A stretch of DNA of 59,658 bases, taken from positions 1 through 59,658 of the forward strand of contig CAYYMI010000009.1 of the NCBI GenBank assembly GCA_964472905.1, read 5' to 3'. Below the pieces are notes generated by a model that saw only the letters and a list, made by a program, of their open reading frames with translations, searched no databases and had not been told where the DNA came from. This DNA is from Hellea sp964472905 (lineage in GTDB: Bacteria; Pseudomonadota; Alphaproteobacteria; Caulobacterales; Maricaulaceae). Positions 42,802 to 51,586 of the stretch are shown one piece after another; position 1 is the first letter of the stretch, and every line of letters begins with the position of its first letter. The position numbers and the translations under genes are program-made.

Positions 42802-43986
42802 TTAAGCTCCGGGAAGTTGTAAAATGTGTTTAGAAATAATATTGAGCTGCACCTCTGAGGTGCCGCCTTCGATAGAGTTGCCTTTGGTACGAAGCCAGCC
42901 ACGTGCGAGCTTACCGTCATTCGAACGGGCGCTTTCCCATTCAAGACCGTCATGACCCGTAGCGTCCATCATCAACTCATATTTACGCTTATTCAGTTCA
43001 GTCCCGTAATATTTAAGCATAGAACTATCCGCGCCAAGTGACGCGCCCGCTTTAGCTTCTGCAAGTTTACGGGCAACCGTAAGACCAAAGGCCCATTCAT
43101 CTATTTCTGCCTCGGCGATATGAGCACGCAACATCGGGTCAGCCAAATGGCCATTTTCCAGACCCAGAGATCCCGCAGCTATTTCATGTAGTGGTCGGCC
43201 TTGGCCCTCTAGCTGGCCTTGACCTCCAATCATCTCCCGCTCATGAGTCAGGAGATATTTCGCAACATCCCAGCCCTTATCACGCGTCCCCACGAGGTTC
43301 TTTTTCTCGACGCGAACATCTTCAAAGAAGGTCTCACAAAAAGGCGAACGCCCTGAAATGAGTTTAATTGGACGCGCTTCCACACCCGGAGTTTCCATAT
43401 CAAAAAGCACGAATGATATGCCATGATGTTTCTTGCCCGTATTGTCGGTGCGCACCAGACAGAATATCCAATCCGCCTGATCGGCATAAGATGTCCACAC
43501 CTTCTGACCATTAACGATGAAATGATCGCCTTTGTCTTCGCATTTAGTCGCGAGTGAGGCGAGGTCTGACCCTGCACTAGGCTCCGAATATCCCTGACAC
43601 CAACGGATTTCACCACGCGCAACGGGCGGAAGGTGCTCTAATTTTTGTTCTTCTGTGCCAAATTTAAGAAGCGCTGGCCCAAGCATCCAGATTCCGAACG
43701 ACGAAAGCGGGGAGCGTGCACCGATACGCGCCATTTCTTTTTTCAGAATAATTTCCTCTTTGCGTGATAATCCGGCTCCGCCATACTCTTTCGGCCAAGT
43801 TGGAACCGTCCAACCTTTGGCGACCATACGTTCCAGCCAAAGCTTCTGTTCTTCCGATTGAAATTCACAATTGCGTCCCCCCCAACACAAATCCTTATCA
43901 CTGCTTATGGGCGTACGCATCTCTTCTGGGCAATTGGCTTCGAGCCATTCCCGACATTCCATTGCAAAACCTTTTAAATCGCTCAT
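42802..43986 (-). CDS. Acyl-CoA dehydrogenase, catalytic-type subunit
   Basis: 394 aa. Motifs: WCQGYSEPSAGSDLASLATK (FAD/substrate loop), FIVNGQKVWTSYADQADWIF, and C-terminal GNSIEGGTSEVQLNIISKHI, with Glu373 where the catalytic base of many family members stands. It should oxidise an acyl-CoA to 2-enoyl-CoA and pass electrons to ETF. First gene of the dehydrogenase-dehydrogenase-hydratase operon. The leader region is shared with the divergent alcohol dehydrogenase gene and contains an operator-like inverted repeat. Confidence 0.92.
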   Translation of the reverse strand: MSDLKGFAMECREWLEANCPEEMRTPISSDKDLCWGGRNCEFQSEEQKLWLERMVAKGWTVPTWPKEYGGAGLSRKEEIILKKEMARIGARSPLSSFGIWMLGPALLKFGTEEQKLEHLPPVARGEIRWCQGYSEPSAGSDLASLATKCEDKGDHFIVNGQKVWTSYADQADWIFCLVRTDNTGKKHHGISFVLFDMETPGVEARPIKLISGRSPFCETFFEDVRVEKKNLVGTRDKGWDVAKYLLTHEREMIGGQGQLEGQGRPLHEIAAGSLGLENGHLADPMLRAHIAEAEIDEWAFGLTVARKLAEAKAGASLGADSSMLKYYGTELNKRKYELMMDATGHDGLEWESARSNDGKLARGWLRTKGNSIEGGTSEVQLNIISKHILQLPGA

Positions 43987-44004
43987 AATCTAGTCCTTAA
44001 ATTC

Positions 44005-44024
44005 ATATGCATATAGTTGCATAT
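44005..44024. promoter_or_regulatory. Operator-like inverted repeat between two divergent acyl-CoA operons
   Basis: ATATGCA-TATAGT-TGCATAT, a perfect 7-bp inverted repeat with a 6-nt spacer. The same segment also reads as two direct GCATATA units one helical turn apart (44009 and 44019). It lies 18 nt before the dehydrogenase start codon and 57 nt before the alcohol dehydrogenase start. A dimeric TetR/GntR/MarR-type regulator could bind it, but no such gene is adjacent. Confidence 0.55.
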
Positions 44025-44081
44025 ACTTAGATATAGGCTAGGTAAAGAAAAATTGCCTAAAGTGGGACAAAAGAGATTAAT

Positions 44082-45212
44082 ATGCATTCATTCCAAACCG
44101 TTTCAGATATACGAATAGAACCTGGCGGAGCGGCCAAGCTCGATCACTATGTGGACGGACTGTGCCAGAATAAGCGGATTGCGGTTATAACCGATAAAGG
44201 CGTACGCGGATTAGGGCTCATGGATGCTGGGCTGGAGGCCCTACGCTCAGCTGGATATGAGGTGATGGTCTTTGATGATGTCGTGGCTGACCCACCCGAA
44301 GAGATCGTTCTAAACGGGGCTGACGCTGTTCGAAAATTTGACGCGGGACTTGTCATAGGCTTTGGCGGTGGCTCGCCTATGGACACCTCCAAAGTCATTG
44401 CGCATTTGGCTGGATGTGATCAACCCATTGAAAGTCTCTACGGCGTGGGCAATGCAAAAGGCCCTACACTGCCTTTGCTTCTTATCCCGACAACATCTGG
44501 GACAGGGTCAGAGGTCACCAATGTCGCCATCATCACAACGGGTAAAACGGCCAAAAAAGGCGTTGTCGCTAATAGCCTCTATGCCGACCGCGTTTTACTC
44601 GACGCGGAGCTGACCTTTGGTCTTCCGGCTTCCATTACAGCGTCAACAGGGATTGACGCCATGGTGCATGCGATTGAGGCTTATACCTCTATCCGTCTCA
44701 AAAACCCCTTATCCGATGCCCTCGCCCTGACCGCCTTACGCAAAATGCGCAATGCCATAGTGAGTGCAGTGAATGACGGAACCAATATTGATGCCCGCAA
44801 TGATATGCTGATTGGCGCTATGCTTGCGGGCCAAGCCTTTTCCAATGCGCCCTGCGCGGCGGTTCATGCCCTCGCCTATCCGCTGGGCGGATTTTTTCAT
44901 GTGCCGCACGGTCTCTCCAACGCCCTCGTTCTGACCGAGGTTATGAAATATAATCTTCCCAAGGCAGATCACTGGTACGGCGAAATCGCGCAAGACCTCG
45001 GCGTGGGTCAAACGGGGTCTAACCTGATCGATGAAATGCTGCGCCTTAAAGAAGAAACGCGTGTTCCTCAGACACTGTCAGAAGTCAATATACCAGGAGA
45101 CGCTATTGTCATGATGGCAGATGACGCCATGACCAAAGACCGGCTGCTCATGAATAATGCCCGCGAAATGACGCATGACGCCGTTGTCAAAATCTATGAG
45201 ACAATATTGTGA
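44082..45212 (+). CDS. Iron-containing (type III) alcohol dehydrogenase
   Basis: 376 aa. NAD site GFGGGSPMDTSKVIA, LLLIPTTSGTGSEVT, metal ligands in STGIDAMVHAIEAYTS (Asp, His) and APCAAVHALAYPLGGFFHVPHG (two His). It interconverts an alcohol and aldehyde or ketone using NAD(P) and a divalent metal. It starts a three-gene unit with GTGA and ATGA overlaps to the two genes after it. The substrate is not apparent; the acyl-CoA context suggests a hydroxy-acyl or aldehyde compound. Confidence 0.92.
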   Translation: MHSFQTVSDIRIEPGGAAKLDHYVDGLCQNKRIAVITDKGVRGLGLMDAGLEALRSAGYEVMVFDDVVADPPEEIVLNGADAVRKFDAGLVIGFGGGSPMDTSKVIAHLAGCDQPIESLYGVGNAKGPTLPLLLIPTTSGTGSEVTNVAIITTGKTAKKGVVANSLYADRVLLDAELTFGLPASITASTGIDAMVHAIEAYTSIRLKNPLSDALALTALRKMRNAIVSAVNDGTNIDARNDMLIGAMLAGQAFSNAPCAAVHALAYPLGGFFHVPHGLSNALVLTEVMKYNLPKADHWYGEIAQDLGVGQTGSNLIDEMLRLKEETRVPQTLSEVNIPGDAIVMMADDAMTKDRLLMNNAREMTHDAVVKIYETIL

Positions 45213-45643
45213 GCCGTCCGCCTCCACCAAAACGCGAAGAGTATTCGCATTTTTTGACAATCCCAACACGTTGGAATGACAATGACACTTACGGTCATGT
45301 CAATAATTCCGTATATTTTCACTATATTGATACGGTCGTGAATTGTTACCTTATCGATAATGGATTACTTGATTTAAAATCAGACGGGCCAATAGGATTC
45401 GCCGTTGATACAGGCTGTAAATTCTTCGCATCAATTGAATATCCGGATATTGTTCATGCAGGATTACGCGTTTCAAAGCTTGGAAACTCCAGTGTCACTT
45501 ACGATATTGGCATGTTCAAAAATGACGAGACTATAGCCGCAGCTCAAGGTTATTTCATTCATGTCTATGTTGATGAAAAAACTCGGCGGCCTGTGAAAAT
45601 TTCTGATATAATGCGAGAGAAACTGACGGAGATATTAGTATGA
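45209..45643 (+). CDS. 4HBT-type acyl-CoA thioesterase
   Basis: 144 aa, GTG start overlapping the alcohol dehydrogenase stop by four bases. The hotdog motif is IPTRWNDNDTYGHVNNSVYF: Asp in the WxDxDxxGHVNN signature is the catalytic residue of 4-hydroxybenzoyl-CoA thioesterase relatives. VDTGCKFFASIEYPDIVHAG follows. It hydrolyses an acyl-CoA in the cytoplasm. It ends with an ATGA overlap with the HD-domain gene. Confidence 0.9.
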   Translation: MSRPPPPKREEYSHFLTIPTRWNDNDTYGHVNNSVYFHYIDTVVNCYLIDNGLLDLKSDGPIGFAVDTGCKFFASIEYPDIVHAGLRVSKLGNSSVTYDIGMFKNDETIAAAQGYFIHVYVDEKTRRPVKISDIMREKLTEILV

Positions 45644-46239
45644 ACGCCCTAAACGATATCATCAAAGACGACCCAGCCCTTGTCAGCGAGACCGCTAGAT
45701 TCACGCGTATGCAAGACGGCACGCTCGAAGATTGGATGAAAATCGGCGCAGCCCATAAGCAGGATTTCACCAAGACCGCTGACCGCTTTATTGGTATGCT
45801 CAAACAGCTTGAAGACGCCACGCTCGGCTTTGCGTGTGACCAACTCCAACATGCGCTGATGTGTGCGACCCTTGCGCGCCGCGACGGCGCGACGGATGAG
45901 CAAATCGTTGTCGCGCTCTGTCATGACATGGCGAAAGTTGTGAACGTGCCTAATCACGGGCCTATCGTGGCCGAAATGCTCAAGCCCTACGTCTCAGATG
46001 ATAGCTATCATGTGCTACGTAATCACCAAGCCTTCCAAGGCGAGCATTATTATCACTATATGGGCGCGCCGACAGATTTACGTCTGCAATGGAAAGATGA
46101 GCCGTGGTATGATTACGCGGTCAAGCTTGTCGATGAATGGGACGCCCCTGCTTTCGACCCTGATTTCGAAGCCGATAGCCTAGAGAGTTTTGAACCGCTC
46201 ATGCGCAAAATTTTCCACGATAGTCCAATGCCCTTGTAA
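45640..46239 (+). CDS. HD-domain protein, possibly diiron (PhnZ/TmpB-like)
   Basis: 199 aa. Metal-site candidates read in order: His71 (QLQHALMCA), His95-Asp96 (ALCHDMAKV), His106 (NHGPIV), His129 (LRNHQAF) and Asp165/168 (VDEWDAP). This full set is what two-metal HD oxygenases such as PhnZ use. The family spacing RRDGATDEQIVVALCHD is also PhnZ-like. Residues that bind phosphonate in PhnZ (HD+3 His, and Lys four after the distal His) are Lys99 and Gln133 here, so the substrate should differ. A hydrolase remains possible. Third gene of a coupled operon. Residue comparison is from memory of the family. Confidence 0.72.
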   Translation: MNALNDIIKDDPALVSETARFTRMQDGTLEDWMKIGAAHKQDFTKTADRFIGMLKQLEDATLGFACDQLQHALMCATLARRDGATDEQIVVALCHDMAKVVNVPNHGPIVAEMLKPYVSDDSYHVLRNHQAFQGEHYYHYMGAPTDLRLQWKDEPWYDYAVKLVDEWDAPAFDPDFEADSLESFEPLMRKIFHDSPMPL

Positions 46240-46251
46240 GGGGCCATTGTA

Positions 46252-46449
46252 ATGAGAAAATTAGGCGGGCTAGCTCTCCTTTTATTACTGAACGCAGGCG
46301 TTTGGGTGAATAGCTTGCGGCCTGCACCGAATGTGAAGGCACGAAATGCAGTTGGTGAAAAAATAGACGTTCAAGTATCTGGTAATTTTAAATATCCTAG
46401 ACGCCCTGCTCCCCGAACAGCCCGAAGCCGCGGCCAAAGCCGTGCTTGA
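46252..46449 (+). CDS. Possible small membrane/secreted peptide, unknown
   Basis: 65 aa, 12 nt after the HD gene. MRKLGGLALLLLLNAGVWVN looks like a signal peptide or single TM helix. The last 20 residues (PRRPAPRTARSRGQSRA) are Arg/Pro-rich and coincide with a better-looking reading in another frame, so the C-terminal end may be an accident of frame. Low confidence as a gene. Confidence 0.35.
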   Translation: MRKLGGLALLLLLNAGVWVNSLRPAPNVKARNAVGEKIDVQVSGNFKYPRRPAPRTARSRGQSRA

Positions 46450-46498
46450 CTTTCTCGCCAAATACCACCCAACGGATGACCCTAGGCGTTCTGAATAA
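46367..46498 (+). pseudogene. Open segment without a start, possible gene remnant
   Basis: In the +1 frame relative to the 65-aa reading, an open stretch runs from a TAG at 46364 to a TAA at 46496. It encodes LDALLPEQPEAAAKAVLDFL followed by AKYHPTDDPRRSE. It has an amphipathic helical look and GC-rich codons unlike the A/T-rich sequence just before. There is no start codon or ribosome site, and it overlaps the recQ end by 17 nt. It may be the degraded 3' end of a lost gene. Confidence 0.3.
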
Positions 46499-48281
46499 GG
46501 CCTAAAAACGCTTCGCCGTAACGCGCATATTTTGTTGGGCCAACACCTGAAACGTCTAGCATCTCTTCTTTGTTCGTCGGTGTCTTGGCCACCATATCCA
46601 TAAGGGTCGCGTCAGAGAAAACTATATAAGCAGGTTTGCCGATTTCGCGGGCAAGCTCTGTGCGCAGAGCTTTAAGTTTTGCCAAGAGGGATTGTTCATC
46701 CTCATTAAGCGCTGTTTCTGCCAATGCCTTACGGGCTTGACGGGCTGTTCTTTGAACGCGCCCAACCGAAAGCTCTTTGCATTCAAACACACCTTGATCG
46801 GCGAGAATGTCCAAAGCCCTCGCCTCCAAGGTCAGCGCGCCGTAACGGCTAATATCCATTGAGATAATGCCCGCGCCCACAGCTTGCCGGATAAGCGCTT
46901 GAAGATAGGGCTTGCTGTAATCACTCCCGCTCCCAAAGCTTTCGAGATTATCATGTGAGAACTGAACCACACGGTCCGTGGCATTCCCCCGCGCCACAGC
47001 AATGACATGGGTTGTTCCAAACCTTTGACCCGTTTGAGATATCGCCCTGAACACCGCCTTGGCAGGCTGGGTTGCGTCAATCATCTCAGGCGGCGAGATA
47101 CAATTATCGCAATTCCCGCAAGGCTTCGAGTTTTCTCCGAAATAATTTAAGAGGAGTTGCCGTCGACACCCAGACGCTTCGCAATAGCCGAGCAGAGCAT
47201 CAAGGCGTTTATGTTCTCGCGTTTGATGTTCGCTATCGCTGCCATCATCTGAAATAAATTGCCGCCGCATCCGAATATCATCCAGACCGTAGAGTAAGGC
47301 TGTCACGGCTGGGTTTCCATCACGTCCCGCACGGCCAATTTCTTGGTAGAACGCTTCAAGGCTGCCTGGAATATTCATATGATAAACAAAGCGAATATCG
47401 GGTTTATCTATCCCCATCCCGAACGCAATTGTTGCTACGATGATAACACCCTCTTCGGCCATAAACCGTTCTTGATTTTCAAAGCGGGCTTCCGCCGACA
47501 TACCCGCATGATAAGGTAAAGCGTTATAGCCAGCCGCTTTGAGGATATCGGCGAATTTTTCAGTATTCTTACGCGAGAGACAATAAACGATACCCGATTG
47601 TCCTTTTGCTGTTTTCATAAACTCTAAAAGCTGGTCACGTCGGTTACGCAAAGGCGAAACCCCAAGCGATAAATTAGGACGATCAAACCCTTGAACAATT
47701 GTTCGGCCCTGCCCGCTAAAGAGCTTATCGGCGATATCTTTACGGGTCAGCTCATCTGCCGTCGCGGTAAAGGCCGCCATTCGCGCCTGCGGGAACATAT
47801 CTTTTAAGCGTTGAAGATCAGCATATTCTGGCCGAAAGGCGGGGCCCCATTTGGAGACGCAATGGGCCTCATCCACCACGAACATAGCGGGGTCCAGAGA
47901 TTTCATAGCCGACAACATACGCCCTGTCATAAGCCGTTCTGGTGACATATATAAGAGCTTGGCCCCGCCATGGGTAACCGCCTGCCATTCGCTAACATTA
48001 TCTTCGCGGGACTGGCCCGAATGCAGCGCGCTCACTTTGACCCCGTTCATACGCAAGCCCGCAACTTGGTTGTCCATCAAGGCGACAAGAGGCGATATCA
48101 CAATGGTCGGACGGTCAAACAACAAAGCTGGCACCTGATAACAGAGCGATTTCCCTGCCCCCGTCGGCATAACGGCTAGTACATTATCGCCCTCGACAAG
48201 CGTTGAAATGACCTCTGCTTGCCCCGGCCGAAAAGCATCAAAGCCAAAGGTGTTTTTCAGAACTGATTCAGGGGACTGCAT
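46482..48281 (-). CDS. recQ: ATP-dependent DNA helicase RecQ
   Basis: 599 aa. Helicase motifs: PTGAGKSLCYQVPALLF (Walker A), FVVDEAHCVSKWGPAFRPEY (DEAH), GIVYCLSRKNTEKFAD and QEIGRAGRDGNPAV. A zinc site follows (CEASGCRRQLLL, KPCGNCDNC), then a winged helix, and an HRDC domain at about 520-599 (LLAKLKALRTELAREIGKP, MLDVSGVGPTKYARYGEAFL). It unwinds DNA 3' to 5' for recombination and fork repair. Single gene on the minus strand. Confidence 0.96.
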   Translation of the reverse strand: MQSPESVLKNTFGFDAFRPGQAEVISTLVEGDNVLAVMPTGAGKSLCYQVPALLFDRPTIVISPLVALMDNQVAGLRMNGVKVSALHSGQSREDNVSEWQAVTHGGAKLLYMSPERLMTGRMLSAMKSLDPAMFVVDEAHCVSKWGPAFRPEYADLQRLKDMFPQARMAAFTATADELTRKDIADKLFSGQGRTIVQGFDRPNLSLGVSPLRNRRDQLLEFMKTAKGQSGIVYCLSRKNTEKFADILKAAGYNALPYHAGMSAEARFENQERFMAEEGVIIVATIAFGMGIDKPDIRFVYHMNIPGSLEAFYQEIGRAGRDGNPAVTALLYGLDDIRMRRQFISDDGSDSEHQTREHKRLDALLGYCEASGCRRQLLLNYFGENSKPCGNCDNCISPPEMIDATQPAKAVFRAISQTGQRFGTTHVIAVARGNATDRVVQFSHDNLESFGSGSDYSKPYLQALIRQAVGAGIISMDISRYGALTLEARALDILADQGVFECKELSVGRVQRTARQARKALAETALNEDEQSLLAKLKALRTELAREIGKPAYIVFSDATLMDMVAKTPTNKEEMLDVSGVGPTKYARYGEAFLGLIQNA

Positions 48282-48394
48282 AATCCCTTACTGGCCCTAT
48301 GATAGTCTCGCCGCAAGACGAACAAATCGTAATCGGGTGATAAGTCTGAGGATAAAGAGTTGACCTCCCCTCAGGCCGCGCACATGAAGCCTAT

Positions 48395-49621
48395 ATGAGT
48401 CAGGGTAGCGATCAATTTTCGGCATTTCGCCATTCAAGCTATAGCCGCTATTTTATGGCCCGTTTTCTTACGGCTTTTTCTTATCATGCCATAGCCACAG
48501 CTATTGGCTGGCATATTTGGGTGGAAACTGAAAACCCATTTTGGCTCGGCTGTATTGGACTTGTTCAATTCGTGCCGGCGCTTTTACTCGTTATTGTAAC
48601 TGGCGTCGCCACAGACCGTTATAGCCGCCGTATGATTATGGCCTTTGCTATTATAGCTATGGCTGTTTGTAGCCTGACAATTATGGCCATGGCCGCATCG
48701 GGCCCCTTTAATCCGGTTTGGGTCATGGTGGTTCTGGCGGGGTTTGGTATTGCCAGAGCCTTTCACTCACCAGCCTCGCAATCCCTTGTTGTCAATCTTG
48801 TCCCTCAATCCGAATTTCAAAATGCTGTGGGCTGGGTCACATCTTCATGGCAGCTCGCTAGTATTTTCGGACCCGTTGCGGGTGGTTTTTTGGCCGCCTA
48901 TTCCAGAACGGGCCCTTATCTGTGTGCCGTGCTTTTACTCATCACAGCCGCAACACTTATTTTGTCCATCGCAAAACCCAATCAAATCATCAGTAAAGAA
49001 AAAGTCGATATCAATGTTTTGCTCGGCGGCTTTCGTTATATTTGGAAAACGAAAATTATTCTTGGGGCCATTACCCTTGATTTATTCGCCGTCATGCTGG
49101 GCGGCGTAGTGGCGTTACTTCCTATCTTTGCAAAAGATATTTTAGACATGGGGCCGTCAGGTTTGGGCTGGCTACGCGCCGCCCCTGGCATCGGGGCAAT
49201 TGCCATCGTATTATGGATGACTCGATATCCAATAAAAGACCATGCTGGGATCATTCTTCTGTGTGTCACGGCTCTCTTTGGCGTCGCAACAATTATGTTT
49301 GGGATATCCTCCTCGATCTGGCTCTCGCTTCTCGCCCTCTTTCTCGTCGGAGCTTTTGATATGGTTAGCGTGATTATACGGGAAGTGTTGCTTCAACTTT
49401 GGACACCTGATGAAGTCCGCGGGCGGGTTAATGCTGTGAACTCTATTTTCCTCATGGCATCTAATGAACTTGGAGAAGCCCGCGCCGGGTTTTTTGCCGC
49501 AAAATGGGGCGCAATTATTACCGTTATAGGCGGCGGTATCGCGGCCATTGGCGTGACGGCATTGTCAGGCATCTTATTTCCAAGCCTCAGAAAAATAAGA
49601 CAGCTCGATAAAGGAAACTAA
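48395..49621 (+). CDS. MFS transporter (MFS_3/EntS-like)
   Basis: 408 aa with about 12 hydrophobic segments. N-terminal FSAFRHSSYSRYFMARFLT, the loop ATDRYSRRMIMAFA (MFS GxxxDRxGRR motif), and ARAFHSPASQSLVVNLVPQ with WVTSSWQLASIFGPVAGG are typical of the MFS_3 (enterobactin-exporter-like) group. Inner-membrane proton-driven efflux is expected, with substrate unknown. The ABC exporter starts 53 nt later on the same strand, so both may handle the same or a related compound. Confidence 0.87.
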   Translation: MSQGSDQFSAFRHSSYSRYFMARFLTAFSYHAIATAIGWHIWVETENPFWLGCIGLVQFVPALLLVIVTGVATDRYSRRMIMAFAIIAMAVCSLTIMAMAASGPFNPVWVMVVLAGFGIARAFHSPASQSLVVNLVPQSEFQNAVGWVTSSWQLASIFGPVAGGFLAAYSRTGPYLCAVLLLITAATLILSIAKPNQIISKEKVDINVLLGGFRYIWKTKIILGAITLDLFAVMLGGVVALLPIFAKDILDMGPSGLGWLRAAPGIGAIAIVLWMTRYPIKDHAGIILLCVTALFGVATIMFGISSSIWLSLLALFLVGAFDMVSVIIREVLLQLWTPDEVRGRVNAVNSIFLMASNELGEARAGFFAAKWGAIITVIGGGIAAIGVTALSGILFPSLRKIRQLDKGN

Positions 49622-49674
49622 TGCCGCACTTACTGGTCTTGCGAATAAGTTACAGAGAGTGCTAGAGGCGGCAA

Positions 49675-51570
49675 ATGGTTGATAGTTTTGATGATAGCCG
49701 CTCTGAAGGCGCAGCGCTTGCGGCCTCTATTGAGGTTGATAAGGACAAACGCGGTAAGGCTCGAACTGTCAAACCCTTGCGCGAATTATGGCCTTTTATT
49801 GCCAATTACAAAGGGATGGTCTTTGCCTTCTTTCTCTTCCTCATTCTCGCCGCGGCCATGCAATTATCCATTGGTCTTGCCGTCAAGGTCATCACGGATT
49901 GCGGCTTTGTTGGAGAAGCACAATCCACGGCTGATTATTGCTCACGCTTTTCTGTCGGGGATGACAGTAAGATGGGATCATATTTTAAGTTTGCGATGCT
50001 TATCGGTATTGGGGCAGCGGTCTTCGGCGCCTTACGATTTTATTTCATTAGCGTCCTTGGACAGCGCGTTATCGCGGATATTCGTAAAGCCGTTTATGAT
50101 AAGCTCACGCGCTTATCCCCTGAATTTTTCGAACGTGTCCACACAGGAGAAGTTCTCTCACGTCTAACAACTGATACAACACTGATTGAGTCAGTCATTG
50201 GATCCTCAGTCTCCTTTGCGATCCGCTCTATTGCGACCAGCATCGGCTCATTAATCATCATGTTCTTTATAAGCTGGAAACTCACCTTGCTCGTGCTTTT
50301 GATTGGACCCGTTATTATTGTGCCAACAATGTTAATTGGCCGACGTATCCGCACACTTTCACGCTCTAGCCAAGACAATCTCGCGACAGCATCATCACGC
50401 GCAGGTGAAAGCCTAGGGGCTATTCAAACGGTTCAGGCCTTTACGCGCGAAGATAAAGAACGTCGCGATTTTTCTAATGCCGTTGAAAACACCTTCACCG
50501 CGCATCGCAAACGCTTATTGATACGCTCCCTTATGACTCTCATTATTTTTGGTCTGGGCATGACCGGAATGGTCGGTGTATTCTGGTATGGCGCGCATGA
50601 AGTTCAACAATTCAAGGCCTCGGGCGGCTCAACTGGCATGACAAGCGGCGATATATTTGCTTTTGGGATATATGCCTTTAGTGTTGTCTCTGGCGTGGGT
50701 TTCTTAACGGGTACATGGACAGAACTTTTACGCGCCTCAGGCGCGACTGAACGCGTGATGGAGCTATTGGCGGAAGAGCCGATTATTACAGCGCCTGCAA
50801 ACCCAACGACACTCAACGATGCCAAAGGTATAATTACATTTGAAGATGTGAATTTCGTCTACCCGTCACGTCCAACCGAACAAACATTGGACAGTATCAG
50901 CTTTAATATTCATGCCGGCGAAACTGTTGCTCTGGTTGGGCCATCAGGGGCTGGTAAATCGACAATTTTCCAAGTTTTATTGCGCTTCTATGACACCCAA
51001 TCTGGTTCTGTCACCATAGACGATGTCCCAATCACGGATCTTTCCCCGCAAGATTTACGGCGGCAATTTGCAATCGTACAGCAAAACACACCGCTATTCT
51101 CTGGCTCGGCTATGGACAATATTCGTTATGGCCGAGAGGGAGCAAGCGATGCAGATGTCATCAGCGCGGCCAAGTCCGCCTTTGCTCATGAGTTTATTGA
51201 AAAACTTCCTGAAGGCTACGAGACTGACTTAGGCGAGTCCGCTGTCACGCTCTCAGGCGGACAAAGACAGCGCGTCGCCATTGCCAGAGCTATCCTGAGA
51301 GACGCGCCCATCCTCCTGCTCGATGAGGCGACTAGCGCGCTTGACGCTGAAAGCGAACGTGCCGTCCAAAAAGCCTTTGAGGACATGTCCAAAACCAAAA
51401 CAACTTTGGTAATTGCCCACCGCCTCGCGACAGTCCTAAAGGCAGACCGTATTATCGTTATGGATGAAGGCAAAATAGTCGAGACAGGCACGCATAAGCA
51501 GCTGTTGAAAACGGGCGGTCTTTATGCGCGCCTCGCTGAATTGCAATTTAATTCAGACGCGGGTCTATAA
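49675..51570 (+). CDS. ABC exporter, fused membrane and ATPase domains (MsbA/LmrA type)
   Basis: 631 aa. A cytoplasmic lead-in of about 35 residues, then six TM helices (about 38-340) with the coupling-region VHTGEVLSRLTTDTTLIESV. The ATPase domain has Walker A LVGPSGAGKSTIFQVLLRFY, Q-loop FAIVQQNTPLFSG, signature VTLSGGQRQRVAIARAIL, Walker B ILLLDEATSALDAESER and H-loop VIAHRLATVLK. Functions as a homodimer exporting lipid, drug or peptide. It follows the MFS gene and is convergent with lacI-type regulator (16 nt apart). A GAGGCGG site precedes the ATG. Confidence 0.92.
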   Translation: MVDSFDDSRSEGAALAASIEVDKDKRGKARTVKPLRELWPFIANYKGMVFAFFLFLILAAAMQLSIGLAVKVITDCGFVGEAQSTADYCSRFSVGDDSKMGSYFKFAMLIGIGAAVFGALRFYFISVLGQRVIADIRKAVYDKLTRLSPEFFERVHTGEVLSRLTTDTTLIESVIGSSVSFAIRSIATSIGSLIIMFFISWKLTLLVLLIGPVIIVPTMLIGRRIRTLSRSSQDNLATASSRAGESLGAIQTVQAFTREDKERRDFSNAVENTFTAHRKRLLIRSLMTLIIFGLGMTGMVGVFWYGAHEVQQFKASGGSTGMTSGDIFAFGIYAFSVVSGVGFLTGTWTELLRASGATERVMELLAEEPIITAPANPTTLNDAKGIITFEDVNFVYPSRPTEQTLDSISFNIHAGETVALVGPSGAGKSTIFQVLLRFYDTQSGSVTIDDVPITDLSPQDLRRQFAIVQQNTPLFSGSAMDNIRYGREGASDADVISAAKSAFAHEFIEKLPEGYETDLGESAVTLSGGQRQRVAIARAILRDAPILLLDEATSALDAESERAVQKAFEDMSKTKTTLVIAHRLATVLKADRIIVMDEGKIVETGTHKQLLKTGGLYARLAELQFNSDAGL

Positions 51571-51586
51571 TTCTAATAGCCTTAGT

